Shown piece after piece: positions 1 to 6,076 of a stretch of 12,682 nucleotides of DNA; the stretch's first letter is position 1, and the number at the start of each line of letters is the position of its first letter. The notes beneath the pieces are model-generated. The model searched no databases, was not told the origin of the DNA, and saw nothing but the letters and a program-made list of their open reading frames with translations. Made by a program: the position numbers and the translations under genes. The DNA is taken from assembly GCA_937919075.1 (NCBI GenBank), contig CALFOF010000300.1, positions 1-12,682 on the forward strand. Reading direction: 5' to 3'. The DNA is from an uncultured Cyanobium sp. GTDB taxonomy: Bacteria > Cyanobacteriota > Cyanobacteriia > PCC-6307 > Cyanobiaceae.

Positions 1-28
1 CCCTGAACCGGATCGTATCAGCCACGGC

Positions 29-1270
29 ATGCCCTCCCGTCTGCTGGTCCTGAGCAACGGGCATGGGGAAGATCTCATCGCGCTCAAGGTGATCGAGGCC
101 CTGCAACAGCGGCACAGAGCCCTTGAGGTGCGTGTGCTGCCCCTGGTGGGGGAAGGGCAGTGCTTTGCAGCGGCCGAAGCCGCCGGCGCCCTGCAGCGCA
201 TCGGCCCCCGCCAACGGCTGCCCAGCGGCGGCTTCAGCAACCAGAGCTTCAGCGGGCTGGTTCAGGACCTTGCCGCCGGCCTGCCCCAGCTGAGCTGGAG
301 CCATCTGCGCACGGTGCGTCGCTGGGGCCGCACCCACCAGCCCCTGCTCGCCGTGGGAGACCTGCTGCCGCTCGCATTGGCCTGGAGCAGCGGGGCGCCG
401 TTCGCCTTCATCGGCACGCCCAAGAGCGATTACACCTGGCGCAGCGGCCCAGGCCACAACGGCCTGGCCGATGGCTATCACCGCTGCAAAGGCAGCGAAT
501 GGGATCCCTGGGAATGGGCACTGATGGGCTCGCGGCGTTGCCGGCTGGTGGCGGTCCGTGATGGCCTCACCGCCCGGGGGCTGCGCCGCCACGGGGTGCC
601 GGCCCTGGCTCCCGGCAATCCGATGATGGATGGGCTGGAGCCTGCGGCCCTGCCGGCGGCCCTGGCCTCGAGCCGGCGGCTGGTGCTGCTCTGCGGCAGC
701 CGTCTACCGGAAGCGCTCCGCAATTTCGAGCGGCTCCTTTCTGCCCTTCAGGGGCTGGCCCCAGAGCGCGACACGCTGGTGCTCTGCCCGATCGGTGCCA
801 CCCCTGCGCCGGAGCAGCTGGCCCCATTGCTGCGGGCGCGTGGCTTCCTCCCTGTTGCCGTGCCAGGCGGTAGCGGCGCCGATCAGGCCTGGCGGCGAGG
901 CGCGATGGTGCTGCTGCTGGGCCGGGGTTGCTTTCCGCGCTGGTCGGGGTGGGGAGAGATCGGCCTGGCCACGGCGGGCACAGCCACAGAACAACTCGTG
1001 GGACTTGGCCTTCCAGCCCTGTCTCTGCCGGGTCCTGGGCCGCAGTTCAAGCTGGCCTTCGCGCGCCGGCAGAGCCGGCTGCTGGGGGGGGCGGTGCAGG
1101 TGTGCAGCAGCCCCGGCGCATTGAGCGGCCGCCTGCGGGAGCTGCTGCTGGATCCCGCCGCCGTGCGCCAGCTGGGCCGGGTCGGCAGGCGCCGCATGGG
1201 CAGCCCCGGGGGCAGCGAGCGGCTAGCGGCCCTGCTTGAGCGCCAGCTGATCACGGAGGGCCAGGGCTGA
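29..1270 (+). CDS. Lipid-A-disaccharide synthase-related glycosyltransferase (LpxB-like)
   Basis: A 413-residue protein with the look of a GT-B fold glycosyltransferase related to LpxB, matching the cyanobacterial family usually named lipid-A-disaccharide synthase-related protein. Visible marks are the N-terminal strand followed by SNGHGED (residues 9-15), the AVGD turn at 108-111, GNPMMDG at 196-202 before the second Rossmann-like domain, and ATAGTATEQLVGLGLPALSL near 314-333, the usual nucleotide-sugar region. There is no signal peptide or membrane span, so it is probably cytoplasmic or peripheral to the membrane. The acceptor is unknown: the family is separate from true LpxB, so lipid A synthesis should not be assumed. 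The ATG at 29 begins directly at the conserved first strand. The frame is open upstream to the window edge, so a slightly earlier start cannot be excluded. A small gene follows 36 bp downstream on the same strand. Confidence 0.8.
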   Translation: MPSRLLVLSNGHGEDLIALKVIEALQQRHRALEVRVLPLVGEGQCFAAAEAAGALQRIGPRQRLPSGGFSNQSFSGLVQDLAAGLPQLSWSHLRTVRRWGRTHQPLLAVGDLLPLALAWSSGAPFAFIGTPKSDYTWRSGPGHNGLADGYHRCKGSEWDPWEWALMGSRRCRLVAVRDGLTARGLRRHGVPALAPGNPMMDGLEPAALPAALASSRRLVLLCGSRLPEALRNFERLLSALQGLAPERDTLVLCPIGATPAPEQLAPLLRARGFLPVAVPGGSGADQAWRRGAMVLLLGRGCFPRWSGWGEIGLATAGTATEQLVGLGLPALSLPGPGPQFKLAFARRQSRLLGGAVQVCSSPGALSGRLRELLLDPAAVRQLGRVGRRRMGSPGGSERLAALLERQLITEGQG

Positions 1271-1306
1271 GGCGAGGATGGGGCCAAGTCCCTTCGCGCC
1301 CCCCTG

Positions 1307-1564
1307 ATGCCCGTTCCGCCCAATCGGGCCTATGCCGTGGCCACCGGCCACCTGGCCACCTTGCTGGGCATCAGCATCTCCTCCGCCCGGCGGCGGGTGG
1401 ATCTGCAGGCGGCGCGGGAGTCGGTGCGTGATGCCGCCGGCCGGGTGGTGATCGCCGAGCGGCTGATCGAGGCGGCGCGCGCCGATGCCCTCAGCCAGGA
1501 GCGGCTGCTCGATCAGCTGCTCGTGGCCAAGCCTTCGGAATCAAACTTCCTCGACGAGGACTGA
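1307..1564 (+). CDS. Small conserved-looking hypothetical protein, helical
   Basis: An 85-residue protein that I cannot assign to a named family, though it resembles small hypothetical proteins of picocyanobacteria. Residues 9-32 (AVATGHLATLLGISISSARR) could form a short helix-turn-helix-like pair. Residues 33-75 are a charged, alanine- and arginine-rich amphipathic helix, and the tail is acidic (NFLDED). No signal peptide, membrane span or cysteine is present. It lies 36 bp after the glycosyltransferase gene and is probably co-transcribed with it, and it ends 28 bp short of the convergent RNase D gene. No clear ribosome binding site precedes the ATG. Its reading frame stays open upstream only briefly, and the alternative longer frame at 1485-2885 is a chance opening. 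The coding call rests on its protein-like composition and position. Confidence 0.65.
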   Translation: MPVPPNRAYAVATGHLATLLGISISSARRRVDLQAARESVRDAAGRVVIAERLIEAARADALSQERLLDQLLVAKPSESNFLDED

Positions 1565-1566
1565 AC

Positions 1567-1605
1567 CTCAGCGGCGCTGGGCGTGCGGCCCCTCAGCGGC
1601 CCTGG
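1567..1605. repeat. Short direct repeat with weak hairpin between convergent genes
   Basis: Two 15-base copies of cctcagcggc(g/c)ctgg lie at 1567-1581 and 1591-1605 and differ at one base. The second copy contains the RNase D stop codon and last codons. Bases 1575-1581 can pair with 1592-1598 (seven pairs, one G-T) around a 10-base loop. With no T tract on either side it is at best a weak bidirectional terminator, and chance in GC-rich DNA is a real alternative. Confidence 0.3.
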
Positions 1606-2276
1606 GCCGAATGCTCGAACACGGAGCCGAAACGGCTGCGGTCGAGGTCGGCGAACACCGGGATGCAGGCAAAACACCGGCGCGCCAGTTCGAGGCGTTC
1701 CTCGCGCTCCAGGATTGCGCTCAGGCGGCGGTAGGCGGGCAGCAGATAGCGGGCGTCGTTGGCCGCATAGGCCAGCTGGGCCTCATCGAGCTCCTCCACC
1801 CGTCCCCAGTCGCTGCTCTGAGCCTGCTTGTCGAGCTCCACCCCCACCAGCTCCTGCACCACCTCCTTGAGGCCATGCCGGGAGCTGTAGGTGCGGGCCA
1901 GGCGGCTGGCCACCTTGGTGCAGAACAGAGGCGCCACGGCGATGCCGAGCCCTTCCCCCAGGGCCGCCACATCGAAGCGGGCGAAGTGGAACACCTTCTC
2001 GATCGTGGGGCTTTCCATCAGCTGCTGCAGCCGTGGCGCCGCCTTCTGGCCGCGGGCGATGCGGATGCAGCAGACATTGTCGTCGTCGTCGGCGATCTGT
2101 ACCAGACAGAGGCGGTCACGGCCGTGCACCAGCCCCATGGCTTCGGTATCCACCGCCAGGGCGGGCGCGGCGGCGTAAAGCGCCAGCCATTCCTCGTCGA
2201 GGTCGCCATCGAAGACGGCGAAGCGGGCGGGTGCGGAGGCGGAGGAACCCATCGAAGACGAAGCGACGGTCGTCAT
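1593..2276 (-). CDS. rnd: Ribonuclease D (3'-5' exonuclease, DEDDy type, no HRDC domain)
   Basis: A 227-residue protein with the three exonuclease motifs of the DEDDy family: Exo I AVDTEAMG (D43, E45), Exo II HFARFDVAAL (D102) and Exo III YAANDARYLLPAY (Y170, D174). These acidic residues bind the two metal ions used to remove nucleotides from RNA 3' ends, as in tRNA maturation. It is much shorter than E. coli RNase D (about 375 residues) because the C-terminal HRDC domains are absent, as is usual for cyanobacterial forms. The open frame runs on upstream for more than 1 kb, but the homology begins near residue 18 (RFAVFDGDLDEEW). I therefore chose the ATG at 2276; an ATG at 2252 (MGSSASAP, 219 residues) is nearly as likely. 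It is transcribed away from the CCB-type gene, with only 27 bp between the two starts. Confidence 0.9.
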   Translation of the reverse strand: MTTVASSSMGSSASAPARFAVFDGDLDEEWLALYAAAPALAVDTEAMGLVHGRDRLCLVQIADDDDNVCCIRIARGQKAAPRLQQLMESPTIEKVFHFARFDVAALGEGLGIAVAPLFCTKVASRLARTYSSRHGLKEVVQELVGVELDKQAQSSDWGRVEELDEAQLAYAANDARYLLPAYRRLSAILEREERLELARRCFACIPVFADLDRSRFGSVFEHSAQGR

Positions 2277-2303
2277 CGTCGCCCGTCGGGGGACTGGGAG
2301 AGA

Positions 2304-2885
2304 ATGGCCACCTCGCTCGGCCCACTCCCCATGCCCCCTGCCCTGGGCTCCACCCTGCTGCTCACCGTTCTGCTGGCCATCGGGCTGGTGTTCTTCCTGC
2401 GGGCCGCCAGCAAGGACCGCACCACGGTGGTGGAGGTGCACTCGCCCCGCCCGCCGGTGGAGGTGCTCGAGGGTCTGAGCCAGTGGCTGCTGCAGCGCGG
2501 CTGGCGCACCGACAGCGGCGACGCCGAGCGGCGGGTGCTGCGCTTCCAGGGCACCGTGGCCGCCAGCCCCAATCTGGCGCTGCTGCTTTCCCTGCTGGCC
2601 GCGGTGGGTGCGGCCTGCCTCGGCCTGGTGCTGCGCCAGCTGTTGCCGGTGCTGGGCGCCTGGCCGCTGCTGCTGGTGGCGGCAGGCCCGCTGGCGGGTG
2701 TGGTCTACCGGCGCCGGGCCAACCGGCAGGAGCAGGTGGAGTTGCGGCTGATCAGTGGCGATGAGGCCTCCGGCAGCAGCCTGCAGCTGCGGGCCCACCG
2801 CGATGAACTGATCGCCCTGGAACTGGAGATGGGCCCCCGCCTGCAGCTCGCCAGCGACGGTGCCCTGCTCAGTTCCCCGATCTGA
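2304..2885 (+). CDS. CCB-type cofactor assembly of complex C protein (cytochrome b6 haem attachment)
   Basis: A 193-residue membrane protein resembling the cyanobacterial proteins named cofactor assembly of complex C subunit B (CCB family, DUF3529-like). In chloroplasts and cyanobacteria this family helps attach haem ci covalently to cytochrome b6. An N-terminal membrane span (about 15-33) is followed by the family-like ASKDRTTVVEV, a soluble segment, two more hydrophobic spans (about 91-110 and 113-135), and a C-terminal soluble part containing HRDELIALE and ending SDGALLSSPI. The ATG at 2304 is preceded by GGGAG five bases upstream; the ATG at 2331 (MPPALGS) is the alternative. The assignment to CCB1 rather than to the CCB2/CCB4 branch comes from memory of the families and is less certain than the CCB-like call. 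The amidase-like gene starts 6 bp after the stop, so the two are probably one transcript. Confidence 0.72.
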   Translation: MATSLGPLPMPPALGSTLLLTVLLAIGLVFFLRAASKDRTTVVEVHSPRPPVEVLEGLSQWLLQRGWRTDSGDAERRVLRFQGTVAASPNLALLLSLLAAVGAACLGLVLRQLLPVLGAWPLLLVAAGPLAGVVYRRRANRQEQVELRLISGDEASGSSLQLRAHRDELIALELEMGPRLQLASDGALLSSPI

Positions 2886-2891
2886 TCCGCC

Positions 2892-3728
2892 ATGCGTCGC
2901 CACGGCCCGATGCGCTTGCCTGGATCGTTGCTGCCCCAGCTCAGCGTGCTGGCGCTGATGATCAGCACTGCGCTGCCGGCGCCACTTGCGCTGGCCAGCA
3001 ACGATCCCCTCACCGGTCCCCGCACCCGGCTCAGCAAAGACTGGGTGGGCACACGCGCGCTCGCCGCCAGCACGCCAGTCCTGGTGCTGGCGGGCCACGC
3101 CGACTCCCAGGGCATCGCCGGCGCCGGTACACCGGGCGAGGCCGTGGCCCTGTTCGGGGCGGCCCCGATGCAGGCGGGCATCCGCGACGAGCTCTTCTGG
3201 AACCTGGCGGTGGCCCAGGAAGTGGCCCGGCTCGGCCAGCGGCGAGGCCTGGCGATCGGCTTCTACGACCCCCCGCTCCGCACGATCGTCAATGGCGATG
3301 ATCCCCGCACCAACTGGAGCGTGGGCCGCGAGCACGTGCGGCGCGGCGGCTATGCAGTTGAAATCCACTTTGATGCCTATGGCCCCGACGGCTTCGGCTC
3401 CGGCCTGATCCCGCCGTTGCAGCAGCCGCTCAGCCGCCTCGATGAAGCACTGGCAGACGCCTTCGGCGGCTTTCCGGCCCGCTTTCGCCAGGGGCTCGGA
3501 GCGCCCCGGCGCGGCATCGCCATCCTTGAAATCGGCAAGCTGGAAGGCCCCCTGGAAGCCGCCCTGCGCAATCCCTATCGGCGCCAGGCCACCGTGGAGG
3601 CCATTGCTGCCCGGGTGGTGCAGGCGATCGAGGCGGGGCTCACGCCCGGGCCTGGCGGGCCCGGGACAGCTCCGCTCAGTCCACAGCCTGTTGGGGTCGG
3701 CAGCGTTCCACCAGCGACGGATCGCTGA
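2892..3728 (+). CDS. Exported amidase_3-like zinc hydrolase (putative N-acetylmuramoyl-L-alanine amidase)
   Basis: A 278-residue protein with a probable signal peptide: two arginines at residues 2-3, a hydrophobic core at about 17-33 and a likely cleavage after ALA at residue 35. The body carries, in the right order, the residues expected of an amidase_3 zinc hydrolase: H69 in LAGHADSQ, E100 in [13 protein letters not shown]159 in [10 protein letters not shown] and E213 in LEIGKLEG. Such enzymes cut the amide bond between muramic acid and the stem peptide in periplasmic peptidoglycan. The motifs are not the textbook GHGG and SIHANA, so another substrate is possible. No wall-binding domain is seen. 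The last 28 or so residues are a Pro/Gly-rich tail, and the final 53 bp overlap the 3' end of hemF on the other strand. A second ATG at 2910 is the alternative start. Confidence 0.62.
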   Translation: MRRHGPMRLPGSLLPQLSVLALMISTALPAPLALASNDPLTGPRTRLSKDWVGTRALAASTPVLVLAGHADSQGIAGAGTPGEAVALFGAAPMQAGIRDELFWNLAVAQEVARLGQRRGLAIGFYDPPLRTIVNGDDPRTNWSVGREHVRRGGYAVEIHFDAYGPDGFGSGLIPPLQQPLSRLDEALADAFGGFPARFRQGLGAPRRGIAILEIGKLEGPLEAALRNPYRRQATVEAIAARVVQAIEAGLTPGPGGPGTAPLSPQPVGVGSVPPATDR

Positions 3729-4863
3729 GCCACTCCTGCGGACGGGTGAACAGCTCAGTGAGCAGCGCTTCGCGGCTGCCGGGCTCCGGCACGTAGCCGT
3801 ATTCCCAGCGCACCAACGGCGGCAGCGACATCAGGATCGATTCTGTACGGCCGTTGGTCTGCAGACCGAAGATCGTGCCACGGTCAAAAACGAGATTGAA
3901 CTCCACGTAGCGCCCGCGGCGGTAGAGCTGGAACTGCCGCTCCCGCTCGCCGTAGGGCAGGCCACTGCGCTTCTCCACGATCGGGGCGTAGCTGGGCAGG
4001 AAGGCATTGCCGCAGGCTCCCGCCAGGCGGAACAACTGCTCCCAGCCGTGGTTGAGGGGCCCTTGGGCCGTGCTGGCGGCGGCGGCAGGGCCGGCTGAAT
4101 CCTGGCCCTTGTAAAGCGTGCCACCCGGATCCTGGTAGTCGTAGAAGATGCCGCCGATGCCGCGGGTCTCGCCCCGGTGCTTCAGGTGGAAGTACTCATC
4201 ACACCACGGCTTGAACACCGTGTAGTACGCCGGATCAACGCTGTCGCAGGCGGCCTTGAGCGTGCCGTGGAAGTGGCGGGCATCCTCCAGGAAGGGGTAG
4301 TAGGGGGTGAGGTCGGCACCGCCGCCGAACCACCACACCGGGCCGGCCTCGAAGTAGCGGTAGTTGAGGTGAACGGTGGGGATGTAGGGGTTGCGGGGGT
4401 GCAGCACCATCGAGGTGCCGGTGGCGAACCAGTGCTGCCCCTTGGCCTCTGGGCGCTGATTGAGGATCGAAGGAGGAAGGTTGTCGCCCCCCACCTCGGA
4501 GAAATTCACGCCGCCCTGTTCGAACACGCGACCATCGCGCATCACCCGCGAGCGGCCACCTCCGCCTTCGGGGCGTTCCCAGCTCTCTTCTTTGAAGGTT
4601 CCCTCCCCGTCCAGGGCTTGCAGCCCCGCGCAGATGCTGTCCTGCAGGCCCATCAGCAACTGCCGGGCGCGCTGGCGTGAATCCGCAGGGGGCGCTGCGC
4701 CGGCCACCGCCGGATCCACGCCCTCACGGCCGTTGTCCGAATCCACGCCCTCATCACGGCCGGGGGACTGGGTTCCCACCGGCTCCGGCCCGCCTTGCCT
4801 GGCCACTCCCTGCTCCGCCACCGCTCCCTTCGCCGCAAACGGCGCCCGATACCTGAACACCAT
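3676..4863 (-). CDS. hemF: Oxygen-dependent coproporphyrinogen III oxidase
   Basis: HemF converts coproporphyrinogen III to protoporphyrinogen IX with oxygen, a step shared by haem and chlorophyll synthesis. Family motifs are intact: [11 protein letters not shown] (114-124), [20 protein letters not shown] (146-165), [13 protein letters not shown] (177-189), the signature [18 protein letters not shown] (218-235), and [20 protein letters not shown] (315-334). The ATG at 4863 gives 395 residues, longer than the usual 340-360 or so. The first 57 residues look unrelated to the family and contain a duplicated segment, and homology starts near [13 protein letters not shown]. In-frame GTG codons at 4746, 4719 and 4707 are possible true starts; the one at 4719 gives 347 residues. 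The gene diverges from mrp and overlaps the 3' end of the amidase-like gene by 53 bp. Confidence 0.95.
   Translation of the reverse strand: MVFRYRAPFAAKGAVAEQGVARQGGPEPVGTQSPGRDEGVDSDNGREGVDPAVAGAAPPADSRQRARQLLMGLQDSICAGLQALDGEGTFKEESWERPEGGGGRSRVMRDGRVFEQGGVNFSEVGGDNLPPSILNQRPEAKGQHWFATGTSMVLHPRNPYIPTVHLNYRYFEAGPVWWFGGGADLTPYYPFLEDARHFHGTLKAACDSVDPAYYTVFKPWCDEYFHLKHRGETRGIGGIFYDYQDPGGTLYKGQDSAGPAAAASTAQGPLNHGWEQLFRLAGACGNAFLPSYAPIVEKRSGLPYGERERQFQLYRRGRYVEFNLVFDRGTIFGLQTNGRTESILMSLPPLVRWEYGYVPEPGSREALLTELFTRPQEWLSDPSLVERCRPQQAVD
4714..4762 (-). repeat. Imperfect direct repeat in hemF N-terminal region
   Basis: The strings at 4714-4732 (atccacgccctcacggccg) and 4741-4762 are the same except for three extra bases (atc) in the second copy, and their starts are 27 bp apart. 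Read on the minus strand they encode [10 protein letters not shown] followed by [10 protein letters not shown]. The unit keeps the reading frame, suggesting a recent in-frame duplication, or an untranslated upstream region if hemF really starts at a downstream GTG. Confidence 0.6.
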
Positions 4864-4952
4864 TCCAGCCTGTCGCCCCGTCAGACAAGCCTTCGAGAGG
4901 GTCTGTCATGGGAGCGGCGCCTAAGATCGCCCTCTTTGCCCCAGGCAGCCGG
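4864..4952. promoter_or_regulatory. Divergent hemF / mrp control region
   Basis: This stretch separates the hemF ATG (minus strand) from the chosen mrp ATG. It holds an interrupted palindrome, TGTC-N9-GACA at 4871-4887, extendable to a 7-base arm with one mismatch (4868-4874 and 4884-4890). A possible -10 element for mrp, TAAGAT, lies at 4922-4927 and would place transcription about 18 bases before the ATG at 4953, but no good -35 is seen. A GAGAGGG at 4895-4901 sits six bases before an upstream in-frame ATG at 4908, which conflicts with that promoter reading. All of these are sequence-pattern inferences. Confidence 0.35.
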
Positions 4953-6044
4953 ATGGCCACCGCCGATCAGGCACGCGAAGCCCTTCAGGCCCTCTGCGAC
5001 GCGGGCACCGGCCGCAGCCTGCTGGAACTGGCCTGGATCAGCCAGGTGCGCACCCAGGACAACCGCGCCCTGTTCCGGCTCGCCCTGCCCGGCTACGCCA
5101 CCAGCCAGCGGGAGCAGATCGCCAGTGCCGCCCGCGCGGCCTTGCTCGCGCTCGATGGCATCGACGACGTCCAGATCGAGCTGGCCCAGCCCGCCTCCAG
5201 CGCCGGGCACGGCCATGGCCATGGCGCGCCGGCGGCCCCAGGACAATTGCCCGAGCGCCAGGGCATCCCCGGGGTGAAGCGGGTGATCGCCGTCAGCAGC
5301 GGCAAGGGCGGGGTCGGCAAGAGCACGGTGGCCGTCAACCTGGCCTGCGCCCTGGCCGCCAGTGGCCTCAAGGTGGGCCTGCTGGACGCCGACATTTACG
5401 GCCCCAATGCCCCCACCATGCTGGGCGTGGCCGATCGCACCCCTGAGGTGAGCGGCAGCGGCGATCAGCAAGTGCTTACCCCGATCGACACCTGCGGCAT
5501 CGGCCTGGTGTCGATGGGTCTGTTGATCCAGGAGAACCAGCCGGTGGTGTGGCGCGGGCCGATGCTCAACGGCATCATCCGCCAGTTTCTTTACCAGGTG
5601 AACTGGGGCGAACGCGATGTGCTGGTGGTGGACCTGCCCCCCGGCACCGGTGACGCCCAGCTCACCCTGGCCCAGGCCGTGCCGATGGCCGGCGTGGTGA
5701 TCGTCACCACGCCCCAGAAGGTGTCGCTGCAGGATGCGCGCCGCGGCCTGGCGATGTTTCTGCAGATGGGCGTAAAGGTGCTGGGCGTGGTGGAGAACAT
5801 GAGTGTGTTCATTCCCCCCGACCGGCCCGAGGCCCGCTACGCAATCTTCGGGAGCGGTGGCGGCGCCCTCCTGGCCGCCGAAGCGGAGGTGCCGCTGCTG
5901 GCGGAACTTCCCCTGGAGATGAGCGTGATGGAGGCCGGTGATCAGGGGCTGCCGGTGGTAGTGGCTCGGCCGGATTCCGCCATGGGCCAGGCTTTCCGCA
6001 CCCTGGCGCTCAGCCTTTGCAGCCAGAGCCTGGCCCCGGCCTGA
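4953..6044 (+). CDS. mrp: Mrp/ApbC-family P-loop ATPase, Fe-S cluster carrier
   Basis: A 363-residue Mrp/NBP35-type ATPase, expected to bind and transfer Fe-S clusters to target apoproteins such as those of photosystem I. Residues 1-80 are a MIP18/DUF59-like domain. A short linker carries GHGHGHG (85-91), and the ATPase follows: deviant Walker A SSGKGGVGKST (115-125), switch I LLDADIYGPN (143-152), and Walker B-like DLPPGTGDAQL (227-237). The CxxC pair that bridges a cluster in many Mrp proteins is missing; the region reads ENMSVFIPPDRPEARYAIFG, which as far as I recall is usual for cyanobacteria. I chose the ATG at 4953 because family similarity begins there. The ATG at 4908 (378 residues) has a better ribosome binding site, GAGAGGG at 4895-4901. 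rodA follows 32 bp after the stop and is probably in the same operon. Confidence 0.93.
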   Translation: MATADQAREALQALCDAGTGRSLLELAWISQVRTQDNRALFRLALPGYATSQREQIASAARAALLALDGIDDVQIELAQPASSAGHGHGHGAPAAPGQLPERQGIPGVKRVIAVSSGKGGVGKSTVAVNLACALAASGLKVGLLDADIYGPNAPTMLGVADRTPEVSGSGDQQVLTPIDTCGIGLVSMGLLIQENQPVVWRGPMLNGIIRQFLYQVNWGERDVLVVDLPPGTGDAQLTLAQAVPMAGVVIVTTPQKVSLQDARRGLAMFLQMGVKVLGVVENMSVFIPPDRPEARYAIFGSGGGALLAAEAEVPLLAELPLEMSVMEAGDQGLPVVVARPDSAMGQAFRTLALSLCSQSLAPA

Positions 6045-6061
6045 GCGTGATGGGCTTGCCC

Positions 6062-6067
6062 GGAGGG
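6062..6067 (+). promoter_or_regulatory. Ribosome binding site deciding the rodA start
   Basis: GGAGGG lies nine bases before the ATG at 6077. It is one of the clearest Shine-Dalgarno sequences in the window and favours 6077 over the in-frame ATGs at 6017 (inside mrp) and 6050. Confidence 0.65.
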
Positions 6068-6076
6068 CGGCAAAGC

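Noticed and set aside
1..28. Possible end of an upstream gene (ccc tga at 1-6)
   Set aside because: Six bases are not enough to support any gene; recorded only as a possibility.
1485..2303. Plus-strand frame running from 1485 into the CCB-type gene
   Set aside because: It is antisense to RNase D and reads as His/Gln/Ala-rich shadow sequence. Real similarity starts at 2304.
2277..3368. Long minus-strand frame continuing upstream of RNase D for about 1.1 kb
   Set aside because: It is antisense to the CCB-type and amidase-like genes, Gln/His/Arg/Gly-rich and without any domain. It is the usual open shadow frame of GC-rich coding DNA, and RNase D homology begins only near 2250.
6017..6076. Longer rodA starting at the ATG at 6017 or 6050
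   Set aside because: The first lies inside mrp and neither has a ribosome binding site, while 6077 follows GGAGGG at good spacing.
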